Notes under the pieces: generated by a model | The model's input: the letters and a program-made list of their open reading frames with translations, nothing else | What the model was told of the DNA's origin: nothing | The model's database searches: none | Position numbers and translations under genes: made by a program | Source: Flavobacterium taihuense | GTDB taxonomy: Bacteria > Bacteroidota > Bacteroidia > Flavobacteriales > Flavobacteriaceae | Reading direction: 5' to 3' | NCBI RefSeq assembly: GCF_019351435.1 | Contig: NZ_JAHWYN010000009.1 | Coordinates: forward strand, 62,001-126,000 | DNA: 64,000 nucleotides | Shown: positions 44,930 through 54,499 of the stretch, one piece after another | How the letters are laid out: each line of letters starts with the position of its first letter | How positions within the stretch are numbered: position 1 is the stretch's first letter

Positions 44930-45531
44930 TTATTTTTTAGGTTTTGATCCCATGAAAAATGTCAATTTACTTCCGGATATAATGTCGCTATGGTTTATGA
45001 ACAACGTTGGTAAAGGCTTTCCATTTAGCAGGATTTTTTGAACATATACATTATTGTCTTTTTGGTTAATTGCCTCAACAGTAAATGTTTTCCGTTTTCT
45101 AAAGTCAATACCGCATTATTTACCAAAGGAGAACCAATAGCATATTCATTTGAACCCGGGGCAACCGGATAAAATCCTAAAGACGAAAAAATATACCAAG
45201 CGCTCATTTGTCCGCAATCATCATTACCACCCAAATCAGAATGTCCCGTCCCGTTTAAATGGGTGTGACTGAAACCAACAATCGTTTTGTCTTCGTATTT
45301 GTATCCTGCGCAATACTTATACACTTCTCCATTGTATTTCCCGTTCAACTCATACGAAATTGTATCGGTTTCCGGACTTAATTGTACCGCTCCAAACGGA
45401 ACAGTTGCTCCGGGATACGTATGCCCCATTTTTTCAGTGCCAATAATCGGTTTTACATATTTAACTAAGTTTTGTTGCGCGTTGCTAAAAGTAAAATGGA
45501 ACAAAAAAATAACAGACAGTACGTATTTCAT
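44930..45531 (-). pseudogene. Decayed GH92 alpha-mannosidase
   Basis: The first 100 codons are a normal GH92 N-terminus: signal peptide MKYVLSVIFLFHFTFSNAQ, then VKPIIGTEKMGHTYPGATVP and VGFSHTHLNGTGHSDLG. At about codon 101 (near 45230) it jumps straight to NDDCGQMSAWYIFSSLGFYP, which belongs near the C-terminus of GH92 proteins, so roughly 500 codons are missing in frame. A second lesion follows: after LENGK the frame shifts by one base in a run of A (45083-45086). Read in the other frame, the DNA continues TFTVEAINQKDNNVYVQKIL and FINHSDIISGSKLTFFMGSK to a TAA at 44930-44932. The shifted reading closes early at 45025. No neighbouring starch- or mannan-utilisation genes are seen. Confidence 0.9.
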
Positions 45532-45604
45532 TTCTTTAAAATATTAAATCGTTGTTTTAAATAACTACAAAAATTCTGTAGCTTGACGAAGTGGATAGCT
45601 AATT

Positions 45605-46186
45605 TTAAATATTTTCTTTATCAATCCATTTTCCCACCGTTGGTGCAACATAATTTTCCATTTTGTCCAACAGTTCATCAATCGAGTCGCTTACCAAAAG
45701 CATTTGTTGGTTTACTTCTTTCAAAAGTCCTTTGTTAACCATCGTGTGCACAAAATCAATTAAAGCATCATAATAACCATCGACGTTTAAAATCGCAATT
45801 GGTTTTTTATGTAATCCCAGTTGTGCCCAAGTCAGCATTTCGAATAGTTCATCTAGCGTTCCAAATCCGCCCGGCAAGGCAATTACACCGTCACAAAGGT
45901 CATTCATTTTGGATTTTCGTTCGTGCATGGTGCCGACTAAAATCAATTCCGTTAGTTGTTTATGAGCAATTTCTTTTGACCTCAAAAAGTTAGGCAACAC
46001 GCCGATTGCTTTTCCGCCTTCGTTCAAAACGCCATCAGCAACGGCTCCCATAAGTCCAACGTTGGCACCACCATACACTAATTCAATGTTTCGTTTGGCT
46101 AAGGTTTGTCCAAGCAAAGTTGCTTGAGTAGTATAGATTTCTTCGGTTCCAGAACTGGATCCACAGAATACAGTTATTCGTTTCAT
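45605..46186 (-). CDS. LOG-family (TIGR00730) nucleoside 5'-monophosphate phosphoribohydrolase-like protein
   Basis: 193 residues, full length. Rossmann-like start ITVFCGSSSGTEEIYTTQAT, GGANVGLMGAVADGVLNEGG, MHERKSKMNDLCDGVIALPG and the family signature PGGFGTLDELFEMLTWAQLG (about 105-124). The family cleaves the N-glycosidic bond of nucleotides, e.g. cytokinin ribotides. A minus-strand -7 box TATATTTG lies at 46233-46240. Confidence 0.92.
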   Translation of the reverse strand: MKRITVFCGSSSGTEEIYTTQATLLGQTLAKRNIELVYGGANVGLMGAVADGVLNEGGKAIGVLPNFLRSKEIAHKQLTELILVGTMHERKSKMNDLCDGVIALPGGFGTLDELFEMLTWAQLGLHKKPIAILNVDGYYDALIDFVHTMVNKGLLKEVNQQMLLVSDSIDELLDKMENYVAPTVGKWIDKENI

Positions 46187-46232
46187 TTTTTTGATTATTA
46201 AGCAACTCCAAATGTTTTGAAATTAAGAGAAT

Positions 46233-46240
46233 CAAATATA
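46233..46240 (-). promoter_or_regulatory. -7 box for LOG-family gene
   Basis: Minus strand TATATTTG, 47 bp before the start at 46186; a possible TTG is 14 bp further upstream, shorter than usual. Confidence 0.4.
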
Positions 46241-46328
46241 CATATTAACAACACCAATCATTAGATGCATTTTGGTTCTTAACATCAACTTTCTCTTTTG
46301 ACTAAAGGTCTTGCAAAATACGTGAGGG

Positions 46329-46423
46329 ATAGAAGCTAGCTACCGAAGTAGCGCGGATAGCCCGACAGCATAAAGAAAATGGGCTAACTCACCATAGCGA
46401 TGAGTTAGCCCATTTTCTTTATG
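46329..46423. repeat. Composite hairpin element downstream of proC
   Basis: GATAGAAGC followed by a small hairpin GCTAC-CGAA-GTAGC, then GCGGATAGCCCGACAGC, echoing the box-hairpin-box layout seen elsewhere. Directly after is a perfect 23-bp stem, arms 46369-46391 and 46401-46423, loop CCATAGCGA. The strong stem, just after the proC stop on the minus strand, could end its transcript. Confidence 0.7.
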
Positions 46424-46444
46424 GTGGCACGCCCAAAATATGCT

Positions 46445-47221
46445 TTATCCTTTAATTTGTTTTAGAGAAGTTTTGATTCCTTTGATTAAGGAAGAACTAA
46501 AACCATGCAATTCCATTTCGTTTAAGCCTGCGATGGTACATCCTTGAGGTGTGGTTACGCGGTCGATTAATTGTTCTGGATGTCCTTTTTCTTCGAGTAG
46601 CATTTCGGCAGCACCTTTTACGGTTTGGGCTGATATGGCCAAAGCAGTTTGCCAGTCAAATCCAATTTCGATTCCCGCTTGCATGGACGCACGGATGTAA
46701 CGCAAGGCAAAAGCTGTCCCGCTTGCCGCAAGTACGGTAGCCGCATCCATTAATTTTTCGTCAATAATAGGTGCAGTTCCTAATCCTTGAAAAAGCGCTA
46801 CAGTTGCTTGGGCTTGGGCTTTGTTTTTTTCATTAAAAGCGATACAAGTGGCCGATGCGCCAAATTGTGCAGCAATATTAGGCATAATGCGAACAGCACT
46901 ATGATTATCCCCTATTTTGTTCTGTAAATTTTCTATCGATAGTCCGCTTACGGCTGATGCAATAACTTTGTTTGAAATCGCTGGTAATATCTCGGCCAAA
47001 ACGGTATCTACCTGATACGGTTTTATAGTCAGGATGATAACATCAGCATCTTGAATATTGTGTTTATTATCTGTAGTAATGGTAATTCCTAAATCCTCTA
47101 AATGTGAAATAGGTGCAATGTTACGTCTGGTTACAGTTACTTGATTATTAGTGGTGAATTTTGCAATTCCTATTGCGATGGAAGCTCCAAGGTTTCCGCC
47201 GCCTATAATATGTACTTTCAT
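46445..47221 (-). CDS. proC: Pyrroline-5-carboxylate reductase
   Basis: 258 residues. Final step of proline synthesis, reducing pyrroline-5-carboxylate with NAD(P)H. The N-terminal HIIGGGNLGASIAIGIAK is the dinucleotide-binding motif, IILTIKPYQVDTVL the end of the Rossmann domain, and the C-terminal domain has the family signature around TVLAASGTAFALRYIRAS and LIDRVTTPQGCTIAGLNEME. Cytosolic. Confidence 0.95.
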   Translation of the reverse strand: MKVHIIGGGNLGASIAIGIAKFTTNNQVTVTRRNIAPISHLEDLGITITTDNKHNIQDADVIILTIKPYQVDTVLAEILPAISNKVIASAVSGLSIENLQNKIGDNHSAVRIMPNIAAQFGASATCIAFNEKNKAQAQATVALFQGLGTAPIIDEKLMDAATVLAASGTAFALRYIRASMQAGIEIGFDWQTALAISAQTVKGAAEMLLEEKGHPEQLIDRVTTPQGCTIAGLNEMELHGFSSSLIKGIKTSLKQIKG

Positions 47222-47267
47222 TTGGTTGTTTTTGGTTGTTTTTTTGGTTAACTTTTATTCTGTTTTT

Positions 47268-48674
47268 TTATAATAATTTGCCTTTCAAGAAAAGCATGGC
47301 TATCGAAAAGTAAATAATTAGCCCCGTCACATCTACCAAAGTAGCAACGAATGGAGCTGACGATGTTGCTGGATCTAATTTGAATTTTTTTAGCACAAAA
47401 GGAATCATAGAGCCTGAAAGTGTTCCCCACAAAACGATAAAAACCAAAGAAACAGAAACGGTCATTGCAATAAAAAACCAGTAAATTCCATAATCATGAA
47501 AGTTTAATGTTTGCCAGACCAAGATTCTGATAAAACCAACAATTCCAAGTATAGAGCCCAATAAAAAACCAGAAGCAATTTCTTTTTTCATTACATACCA
47601 CCAGTCTCTCAACGTCAACTCCTTTAATGCCATCGCACGAATAATTAAAGTTGCCGCCTGCGAACCTGAATTCCCTCCACTAGATATAATCAATGGAATG
47701 AATAATGTAAGAACAATTGCTTTATCTATTTCACCTTCAAAAAATCCCATCGCCGAAGCGGTAAACATTTCTCCGAGAAAAAGTACAACAAGCCAAGTGG
47801 CCCTTTTTTTTACCATTTCAAAAAGTCGGGTTTGCACATAAGGCAAGTCGAGTGCCTCTAAACCCCCAAATTTCTGAATATCTTCGGTATCTCTTTTTTC
47901 TATTTCATCTTTGATGACATCAATAACATCATCAATCGTGATTCGTCCCACTAATCGTCCCAACTCATCAACAACCGGAATTGCTTCCAAATCGTATTTT
48001 TCCATGATCCTAGCCACATCTACATCGGGAGTTTCTACATCTACAAAGTGCAGTTTCTTGATATAAACATCACTAATTGGTGTTCGTGTAGAAGTGCTCA
48101 ATAAATCCTTGAGCGACAATCGTCCTTTCAAACGGTCGTCATCATCTACCACATAAATAGAATGAACTCTCGAAATGTTTTCAGCTTGGATACGCATCTC
48201 TTTAACGCAAGTAAGTACATTCCAATTTTCATTGACCTTAACCAACTCTTTGTGCATGATTCCGCCTGCCGTATCCTCATCATAACGAAGCAAATCAACA
48301 ATTCCTTTGGCATGCTCAACATCCTGCAATTCAGATATTACCTCAGCTTTCTTTTCTTTCGAAAGTTCCCCGATAATATCCGCGGCATCATTGGTCTCTA
48401 ATTCATCAAGCTCTTCGGCAATCTCTTTTGCCGAAAGTCTTTTTAATATATTTTCCCGTAAATCATCTTCTAACTCCAGAAGAATTTCGGCCGTTTTTTC
48501 ACTATCTAATACCTTAAAAATATAAGTAGCTTCATCTATATCAATCTCGTCAAGAATTTCTGCAAAATCAGCGTGATGCATATCATTCAACAAAATCTCC
48601 AACTCGTGATTATTCTTAGCTTGGATGAGTTGAGCTATTTGTTTAATAAGCTCTTTACTGATTTTAAATTCCAT
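47268..48674 (-). CDS. mgtE: Magnesium transporter MgtE
   Basis: 468 residues by span: the N-terminal MgtE_N helical domain (1-130; [20 protein letters not shown]), CBS pair (about 135-255; [40 protein letters not shown]), and five C-terminal helices ([40 protein letters not shown]). The cytosolic domain gates the Mg2+ channel when magnesium binds in the family. The last 11 nt of rsmA overlap its start (48664-48674), so the two are translated from one message. Confidence 0.95.
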   Translation of the reverse strand: MEFKISKELIKQIAQLIQAKNNHELEILLNDMHHADFAEILDEIDIDEATYIFKVLDSEKTAEILLELEDDLRENILKRLSAKEIAEELDELETNDAADIIGELSKEKKAEVISELQDVEHAKGIVDLLRYDEDTAGGIMHKELVKVNENWNVLTCVKEMRIQAENISRVHSIYVVDDDDRLKGRLSLKDLLSTSTRTPISDVYIKKLHFVDVETPDVDVARIMEKYDLEAIPVVDELGRLVGRITIDDVIDVIKDEIEKRDTEDIQKFGGLEALDLPYVQTRLFEMVKKRATWLVVLFLGEMFTASAMGFFEGEIDKAIVLTLFIPLIISSGGNSGSQAATLIIRAMALKELTLRDWWYVMKKEIASGFLLGSILGIVGFIRILVWQTLNFHDYGIYWFFIAMTVSVSLVFIVLWGTLSGSMIPFVLKKFKLDPATSSAPFVATLVDVTGLIIYFSIAMLFLKGKLL

Positions 48675-49443
48675 CGGCTTCTATTTTTTGGGTCAATGCT
48701 ATAAATTCTGAGTAATCTAATTGTTCCGGTCTAAGATTAAAAACCTCGTCCTCTCTCAAAATGTCGGACAAATTTAGGGTTTTTAAGCTGTTCCTCAAAG
48801 TCTTTCTGCGTTGTTGAAAGGCCGTTTTTACAACAGTAAAAAACAATTTTTCTCCGCAAGGCAAACTAAAGTCATCTTTCCTGCGCAAACGCAGTACACC
48901 CGACTTCACTTTGGGGGGAGGATTAAACACATTTTCATCTACAGTAAATAAATATTCTGCATTGTAAAAAGCCTGCACCAAAACCGATAGGATTCCATAC
49001 GCTTTTGTTCCCTTTTTTTCGCAGATACGTTCTGCTACTTCTTTTTGGAACATTCCTGCAAATTCAGGAATCTGATTGCGGTATTCCAATGCTTTGAAAA
49101 CGATCTGGGTCGAAATATTGTACGGAAAATTACCAATTATGGCAAATTGCTTCCCCTTAAAAACTTCATTAATATCGTATTTCAAGAAATCTTTAGAAAT
49201 GATTTTGTCTTTAAGTTTTGGATAATTGGCATCCAAATAAGTCACTGACTCGTCATCAATTTCGATTACATAAGTATTGATGGGCTTGTCTAACATATAT
49301 TTGGTCAAAACGCCCATTCCCGGTCCTATTTCTAATACATCCTCGTATCCTACTAAATTCAAGGTATCAGCAATATCTTTTGCAATACTTTCATCCTTCA
49401 AAAAATGTTGTCCGAGGTGTTTTTTGGCTTTTACTTTTTCCAT
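48664..49443 (-). CDS. rsmA: 16S rRNA (adenine-N6)-dimethyltransferase RsmA
   Basis: 259 residues. Also called KsgA; dimethylates two adjacent adenines near the 3' end of 16S rRNA. N-terminal [23 protein letters not shown] motif [16 protein letters not shown] (about 37-52), and the active-site NFPYNIS (a NxPY variant, about 117). The C-terminal [10 protein letters not shown] helps bind rRNA. It overlaps mgtE by 11 nt. Confidence 0.97.
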   Translation of the reverse strand: MEKVKAKKHLGQHFLKDESIAKDIADTLNLVGYEDVLEIGPGMGVLTKYMLDKPINTYVIEIDDESVTYLDANYPKLKDKIISKDFLKYDINEVFKGKQFAIIGNFPYNISTQIVFKALEYRNQIPEFAGMFQKEVAERICEKKGTKAYGILSVLVQAFYNAEYLFTVDENVFNPPPKVKSGVLRLRRKDDFSLPCGEKLFFTVVKTAFQQRRKTLRNSLKTLNLSDILREDEVFNLRPEQLDYSEFIALTQKIEADGI

Positions 49444-49525
49444 GTTTTCTTTTTAGATTTTTCGAATATTAGATCGTTAGATTTTTCGAGTTCTCGAACC
49501 ATCTAAAAATCGAATAATCTATTTA

Positions 49526-49837
49526 TTAATGCTCACTAATCACTTCCAATTCGGTTCTAAAAGCCAGCATTTTATCGCCAAACAATTTCAAACCTTCTTC
49601 CCTTAATCTAGGAGCATCCTCTTGATAATATTTCTCTAATGTTTCTTTACTATCTGTTGTATATTGAACCGAATAAGTGACTCCGCCCATTTCCTCTTCA
49701 ATTAAAACCCGAACAAATTTAGCCGAGGTAAATTTTCCACAAGCCAACATTTCCGGAATATGTTTGTGTTGCATCCAAATCATCCATTGGTCGTGAACGC
49801 TTTCGTGTATGTTTGTGGTAACGTTATATATTATCAT
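49526..49837 (-). CDS. DUF4286 family protein
   Basis: 103 residues, matching the small DUF4286 family of Bacteroidota (IIYNVTTNIHESVHDQWMIW; HIPEMLACGKFTSAKFVRVL; DAPRLREEGLKLFGDKMLAF). It resembles a ferredoxin-like/dimeric alpha-beta barrel fold. No function is established. Lies between the TPR gene and rsmA on the same strand. Confidence 0.85.
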   Translation of the reverse strand: MIIYNVTTNIHESVHDQWMIWMQHKHIPEMLACGKFTSAKFVRVLIEEEMGGVTYSVQYTTDSKETLEKYYQEDAPRLREEGLKLFGDKMLAFRTELEVISEH

Positions 49838-49904
49838 TTTTGCTGTTGATTTGTTTAACCGATCCGATGAAACGAATAAACTGTTAAACGATTAAACTCT
49901 TCCC

Positions 49905-51683
49905 TTATAAATTAGTATCTCCGCGCAATTCCCTGAACTTCCTTCTGGCATCTACAAAATAAATACTGTCCTGATGCCCGAAAATAATTTTTTCATACAA
50001 AGCCTTGGCTTTATCAGGTTGCTGCAACTGTTTGTTGTAAATATCCGCCGAAAAATAAAGCGCTTCATCTATATAAATTCCATCGCTATGATGATCAATT
50101 ATATCTTGGTATTGTGCCAAAGCTAATGTATAATCACCAAGTTTTTCATACAATCTCCCCAATCGCAACAAGGTCACCGCTTCGATTTCCTGTCCTTTGA
50201 AACTTTTCAAAATCGATTGAAACTGTGCTATCGCTTCCTGATTTCTGTTTTGGTACAAAAGATAATCTCCTTTGGCAAATTGCTTCAGCGCCGTTTGGGT
50301 CGAATCGGCAACAGTATTGTCATTGATTAACAAAAAATATTCTAAAGCATCGTTGGCAATCAACTGTGTACTGGCTGATTTCAGTTCTTTGAACTGTTTT
50401 AGTGCCCATTCAAAATCAGTTTTAAAATAACTGGTTTTAGCCGATTTCAAACTTGCTTCATGCGACATCACATTGTTTTGCAAATTCTCTTCTATTTGTG
50501 AATAATAAAGCAAGGCCTGATTGAATTTTTCTTCGGAAAGTAAAATGTCCGCCAACCCCATTTTGCATTGTGCTTGATCGTATAGATTCAGTTGCATTTC
50601 CATCGCTCGCTTAATAATGGATTTTCCCTCAACAGGATTTTTCATTATGAAGCTCACAAAATGTGCTTGTTTTAGTTGCAAAGATAAGGTAACTGGAGTT
50701 AAGCCATATTGTTTTAACAAAAGATCAAATTGAGCATTGATCGCCGCAAAATCTTTTTCTTGCGCCTTTTCCATCTTCATTTTCATTAAATAAGTATGGG
50801 CTTGTACAATCAATTCTACATCGGTGGTATTTTCCAACACATAATTCATAACCTCTGCAGCTACTTCATTATCCCCTTCCTCAATTGCCATTTGTCCTAA
50901 GCTAAGGATATTAGAAAGTGATTCGGGATTGCGTTTGTAGATGGCTTTTTCTTGAATAAAGGCTTTTCCGAATTCTTTTTGTTGCATGTAAAACCAGCTC
51001 AAAAACTGATTCCAAAAAACATCCTGATTTTTTTGAACCCTTACAATCAAAGCTTTTCGGAGGCTTTCATTGAACTTGGAATCCCCATCGGTTGACATAT
51101 AACGTGTCAGTTGGTTTTGAATCATCACTGCCGATTGTGGATTCTCGATTGCTTCTTCCAGAAAATTGGCAATCATTTCATCATTTTTTCCCAATTGACC
51201 ATACAGCAATGCCGTTTGGTATTTGAAATCATAGGTTGGTATCAACTCACTGGCCACTAAATACGATTGCAAAGCATATTCAAGCAATACCTTTTTTTCA
51301 AAGGTATTGGCAACTCCGTACACTTCGTTTGGATTTTTTCTAATTTTGTCTATTGCCTCATCGTAATACTTTTTGGCTTTAGATTCATTTTTTTGCAATT
51401 GAAAATTATAACCCAATTCAACCAAAAGTGTGGCTTGCTTGTATTTGCTCAATCGCTCCTGAATGGCTTTTTCAGTAGATTCAAACTGAAGCAATTGCTG
51501 CATGCAATCAATTTTTCGTTGAAAATAAAAAGGATTCGTTGGCAATCCATCCGATAATTCCTGGTAACTGACCAATGCCTTATCAAAATCCCCTTTGTCA
51601 TAATAATACTGCGCCAATTGCTCGTTTTGGGCAAAAATTGACGTTGAACAAAACAGGATTATATAGAGGATTAGGTTTTTCAT
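49905..51683 (-). CDS. Exported TPR protein
   Basis: 592 residues. Signal peptide MKNLILYIILFCSTSIFAQ, then TPR-like repeats along the whole length: QLAQYYYDKGDFDKALVSYQ, ESKAKKYYDEAIDKIRKN, FNQALLYYSQIEENLQN, RNQEAIAQFQSILKSFKG, GDYTLALAQYQDIIDHHSDG. Periplasmic or outer-membrane-associated; tetratricopeptide proteins of this kind scaffold envelope complexes. No extra domain. Confidence 0.88.
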   Translation of the reverse strand: MKNLILYIILFCSTSIFAQNEQLAQYYYDKGDFDKALVSYQELSDGLPTNPFYFQRKIDCMQQLLQFESTEKAIQERLSKYKQATLLVELGYNFQLQKNESKAKKYYDEAIDKIRKNPNEVYGVANTFEKKVLLEYALQSYLVASELIPTYDFKYQTALLYGQLGKNDEMIANFLEEAIENPQSAVMIQNQLTRYMSTDGDSKFNESLRKALIVRVQKNQDVFWNQFLSWFYMQQKEFGKAFIQEKAIYKRNPESLSNILSLGQMAIEEGDNEVAAEVMNYVLENTTDVELIVQAHTYLMKMKMEKAQEKDFAAINAQFDLLLKQYGLTPVTLSLQLKQAHFVSFIMKNPVEGKSIIKRAMEMQLNLYDQAQCKMGLADILLSEEKFNQALLYYSQIEENLQNNVMSHEASLKSAKTSYFKTDFEWALKQFKELKSASTQLIANDALEYFLLINDNTVADSTQTALKQFAKGDYLLYQNRNQEAIAQFQSILKSFKGQEIEAVTLLRLGRLYEKLGDYTLALAQYQDIIDHHSDGIYIDEALYFSADIYNKQLQQPDKAKALYEKIIFGHQDSIYFVDARRKFRELRGDTNL

Positions 51684-51711
51684 TTCCTTTTTTAGTCGCA
51701 GTCACAGTAAA

Positions 51712-51738
51712 CAGTCACAGCTTTGAATACTGTGACTG
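51712..51738. repeat. Small hairpin downstream of serS
   Basis: CAGTCACAG (51712-51720) pairs perfectly with CTGTGACTG (51730-51738); GTCACAGT occurs again just upstream at 51701-51708. It follows the serS stop on the minus strand. Confidence 0.5.
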
Positions 51739-51754
51739 AAAACCGAAAACTAAA

Positions 51755-53026
51755 TTAATCTATAATATCAAACCCACAGTAAGGACGCAATACTTCTGGT
51801 ATTACGATTCCCTCTGGCGTTTGGTAATTTTCTAAAATTCCGGCAAGAACTCTTGGCAAAGCCAATGAACTTCCGTTTAAAGTGTGTGCCAATTGATTTT
51901 TTCCGTCTTTGTCTTTGAAACGCAATTTCAAACGATTGGCCTGAAAAGTTTCAAAATTAGATACTGATGAAATTTCCAACCAACGTTCCTGCGCTGTAGA
52001 ATATACTTCAAAATCATATGTCAAAGCCGATGTGAAACCCATGTCTCCACCACAAAGACGTAAAATTCGGTATGGCAATTTCAAATCCTGCAAAATACTT
52101 TTTACATGTTCCACCATATTATCTAATGCAGAATATGAATTATCGGGATGCTCCACACGAACGATTTCCACTTTGTCAAATTGATGCAAACGGTTCAATC
52201 CGCGTACATGCGCTCCGTAAGAACCCGCTTCACGACGGAAACAAGGCGTATAACCCGTGTACTTAACCGGCAATTCACTTTCGGATAAAATAACGTCTCT
52301 AAAAATATTGGTTACCGGAACTTCAGCTGTTGGAATCAAATACAAATCGTCTGTAGCATCGTGATACATTTGACCTTCTTTGTCCGGCAATTGTCCAGTT
52401 CCATAAGCAGACGCTTCGTTTACCAAATGCGGCACTTGCATTTCTTTGTATCCTGCTTCAGTATTTTTGTCTAAAAAATAATTGATTAAAGCCCGTTGCA
52501 AACGAGCTCCTTTTCCTTTATAAACTGGAAACCCAGCACCTGTTATTTTTACTCCTAATTCAAAATCAATGATATCGTATTTTTTTACCAATTCCCAATG
52601 TGGCTGTGCGCCTTCGTGTAAAACCGGAATAGTGCCTTCTTCAAAAACATTAAGGTTATCCTCTGGTGTTTTTCCAACAGGAACAATATCGGCAGGAAGA
52701 TTCGGTAATGTATATAGTTTCTCTGTTAATTCATTGGCCAAAACAACAGCATTTTCAGCTAAAATTTTGCTTTTTTCTTTTAACAAAACTGTTTTTTCTT
52801 TAAGAATTGCCGCTTTCGATTTCTCCCCCGCTTTCATCAAATCACCAATATCTTTGGATAATTTATTAGATTCGGATAAAATAGTGTCCAACTCTACTTG
52901 TGTAGCGCGACGTTTTTCATCCAATTGTACCACTTCTTCAACAACTTGTTTGGCATCCATATTTCTTTTGGCCAAAGCGTTGATTACTTTCTCTTGATTC
53001 TCTCTAATAAATGTGATTTGTAACAT
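51755..53026 (-). CDS. serS: Serine--tRNA ligase
   Basis: 423 residues from the ATG at 53026 (MLQITFIRENQEKVINALAK), the usual SerRS N-terminus. A longer in-frame ATG at 53083 overlaps the promoter (TTG, 16-bp spacer, TAAATTTG at 53057-53083) and so cannot be the start. N-terminal coiled-coil arm (about 25-100), motif 2 in CFRREAGSYGAHVRGLNRLH, motif 3 in LNGSSLALPRVLAGILENYQ. Class II synthetase, cytosolic. Confidence 0.97.
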   Translation of the reverse strand: MLQITFIRENQEKVINALAKRNMDAKQVVEEVVQLDEKRRATQVELDTILSESNKLSKDIGDLMKAGEKSKAAILKEKTVLLKEKSKILAENAVVLANELTEKLYTLPNLPADIVPVGKTPEDNLNVFEEGTIPVLHEGAQPHWELVKKYDIIDFELGVKITGAGFPVYKGKGARLQRALINYFLDKNTEAGYKEMQVPHLVNEASAYGTGQLPDKEGQMYHDATDDLYLIPTAEVPVTNIFRDVILSESELPVKYTGYTPCFRREAGSYGAHVRGLNRLHQFDKVEIVRVEHPDNSYSALDNMVEHVKSILQDLKLPYRILRLCGGDMGFTSALTYDFEVYSTAQERWLEISSVSNFETFQANRLKLRFKDKDGKNQLAHTLNGSSLALPRVLAGILENYQTPEGIVIPEVLRPYCGFDIID

Positions 53027-53056
53027 AATTTGTTTTTTATACCTAAATAATGGTAG

Positions 53057-53083
53057 CAAATTTAAGGAAATGTTTGATAACAA
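53057..53083 (-). promoter_or_regulatory. -33/-7 promoter for serS
   Basis: Minus strand: TTG (53081-53083), 16-bp spacer, TAAATTTG (53057-53064). Places transcription start near 53050 and fixes the shorter serS start. Confidence 0.55.
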
Positions 53084-53279
53084 CGAGACAAAGTTTCTTA
53101 TCTGGTTGCATTTTGGTTTTCACAAGACAATTTTGACGAAAACACACCACCTTTTCACCATTTTAGCACCATCGAAAACGTATTTACAGATTTTAACTTG
53201 ATATAGATTGTTTCATTTTTGACTTAAAAAGAATAGTATTAAACTATTTTTTTTCTAATTTTACTAAAAACTAGAAATC

Positions 53280-53795
53280 ATGCTATTAAAAAATATCGAA
53301 ACCGCACTAAACAAACAAATCCGTATAGAAGCCGAATCTTCTCAAACTTATCTATCTATGGCTTGTTGGGCCGAAGTAAATGGATTGGAAGGAATTGCGC
53401 AGTTTATGTATGCACAATCTGATGAAGAGCGTTTGCACATGCTCAAATTAATCAAGTATGTAAACGAACGTGGTGGTCATTCAAAAATAACCGATTTAAA
53501 AGCTCCAAAAACCACTTACGAAACGTTCAAGGGAATGTTTGAAGAACTATACAAACACGAGATTTTTGTTTCGGAATCGATAAATGAATTGGTACACATC
53601 ACCTTTGAAGAAAAAGATTATGCTACCCATAATTTCTTGCAATGGTATGTAGCCGAACAAATTGAAGAAGAAGCAACAGCCAAAAACATTTTAGATAAAA
53701 TCAACCTTATTGGTGACGATAAAGGCGGATTATACCTTTTTGACCGAGACATTCAGCAAGTAGCTATTGCAAGCGCTGCCGCACCAGCCAAATAA
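53280..53795 (+). CDS. ftnA: Ferritin
   Basis: 171 residues, four-helix bundle. Helix A EAESSQTYLSMACWAEVNG, helix B FMYAQSDEERLHMLKLIKYV, and helix D WYVAEQIEEEATAKNILDKI carry the ferroxidase Glu/His ligands. Stores iron as a mineral core; non-haem type (no Met ligand pattern of bacterioferritin). A terminator hairpin follows at 53824-53856. Confidence 0.95.
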   Translation: MLLKNIETALNKQIRIEAESSQTYLSMACWAEVNGLEGIAQFMYAQSDEERLHMLKLIKYVNERGGHSKITDLKAPKTTYETFKGMFEELYKHEIFVSESINELVHITFEEKDYATHNFLQWYVAEQIEEEATAKNILDKINLIGDDKGGLYLFDRDIQQVAIASAAAPAK

Positions 53796-53823
53796 TTAAG
53801 AGAAAACTTCTTAAAAAATAATT

Positions 53824-53856
53824 CCAAAATGCTTTAGCTGCATTTTGGGATTTTTT
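53824..53856 (+). terminator. Terminator after ferritin gene
   Basis: CCAAAATGC (53824-53832) pairs with GCATTTTGG (53840-53848), then GATTTTTTTT. Confidence 0.85.
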
Positions 53857-53903
53857 TTGCTCCAAAAAATGTTAAAACTTATTTAGAATAGATAAAAATA
53901 ACT

Positions 53904-53911
53904 TATCTTTG
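53904..53911 (+). promoter_or_regulatory. -7 box for small Cys-rich protein gene
   Basis: TATCTTTG matches TAnnTTTG. Start of transcription near 53918 excludes the TTG at 53909 as start codon and favours the TTG at 53936. Confidence 0.5.
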
Positions 53912-53935
53912 CATTGGTTTTTAATTCTTCACACA

Positions 53936-54109
53936 TTGAGCAAGAAAGAAAAAGAGAAAGATAAAAAAAAGGACAAAAAGAAAGAACTCCTTAAAAAAAT
54001 AAAAGTGGCCGAAAACTGCAAGTCAAGCTGTTGCGAAAAATTTAAAAAAGGGGAAAAAAAACGTTGCAGCCGTTGCCCGATGTTTGATTTAATAAAAAAA
54101 GCGTCTTAG
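53936..54109 (+). CDS. Small basic Cys-rich protein (57 aa)
   Basis: Starts at TTG 53936, giving MSKKEKEKDKKKDKKKELLK and a Cys-rich end CKSSCCEKFKKGEKKRCSRC, then PMFDLIKK. Six cysteines in 20 residues suggest a metal-binding knuckle; the N-terminal half is Lys-rich. Reminiscent of small Flavobacteriia proteins ending in '...RCPMFDL', recalled and not verified. No ATG exists upstream in this frame. The -7 box at 53904-53911 supports the region being transcribed. Confidence 0.6.
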   Translation: MSKKEKEKDKKKDKKKELLKKIKVAENCKSSCCEKFKKGEKKRCSRCPMFDLIKKAS

Positions 54110-54224
54110 TTTTTTTATTAGCAGAATTCAGTTGGCAGCGTATAGTTGTACTCTGTTTAGTAATCAGTTATGCAGTAGCTTTATTTTTAAATGAACCGTC
54201 GCAATAGTTAATTTATAGTAATGA

Positions 54225-54250
54225 AAAAAGAGTCCCAAGGGACTCTTTTT
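54225..54250. terminator. Strong bidirectional terminator
   Basis: A perfect 12-bp stem AAAAAGAGTCCC / GGGACTCTTTTT with loop AA, flanked by more A and T. Lies between the plus-strand small gene and the minus-strand ssb region. Confidence 0.9.
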
Positions 54251-54499
54251 TTGTTGAAAACAACGAGACTAAAAATACTCGTTTCGTTCTTTTCGATAAA
54301 AGGATTTCTCAATATAGTCATCTCGTTTTTCTGACAACATTGCCAACATTGATTGTTGAGTAAATCGTAAAGATCTCTCCATCGTCGAGATGATAATATT
54401 GGGTGATAAAGCATGACCAAAAAAAACCTTCTTGTTCTACTAAAATCGGATAATTGTTTGCCTTCACAATTCTGCTTTCTTAAATCTACTCTCAGAAAT

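Noticed and set aside
54269..54479. Possible decayed gene downstream of ssb (several open frames with protein-like text, including a poly-T run of 8)
   Set aside because: Three overlapping minus-strand frames look equally protein-like, none starts with ATG in a convincing way and none is recognised, so no coding or pseudogene call is supported.
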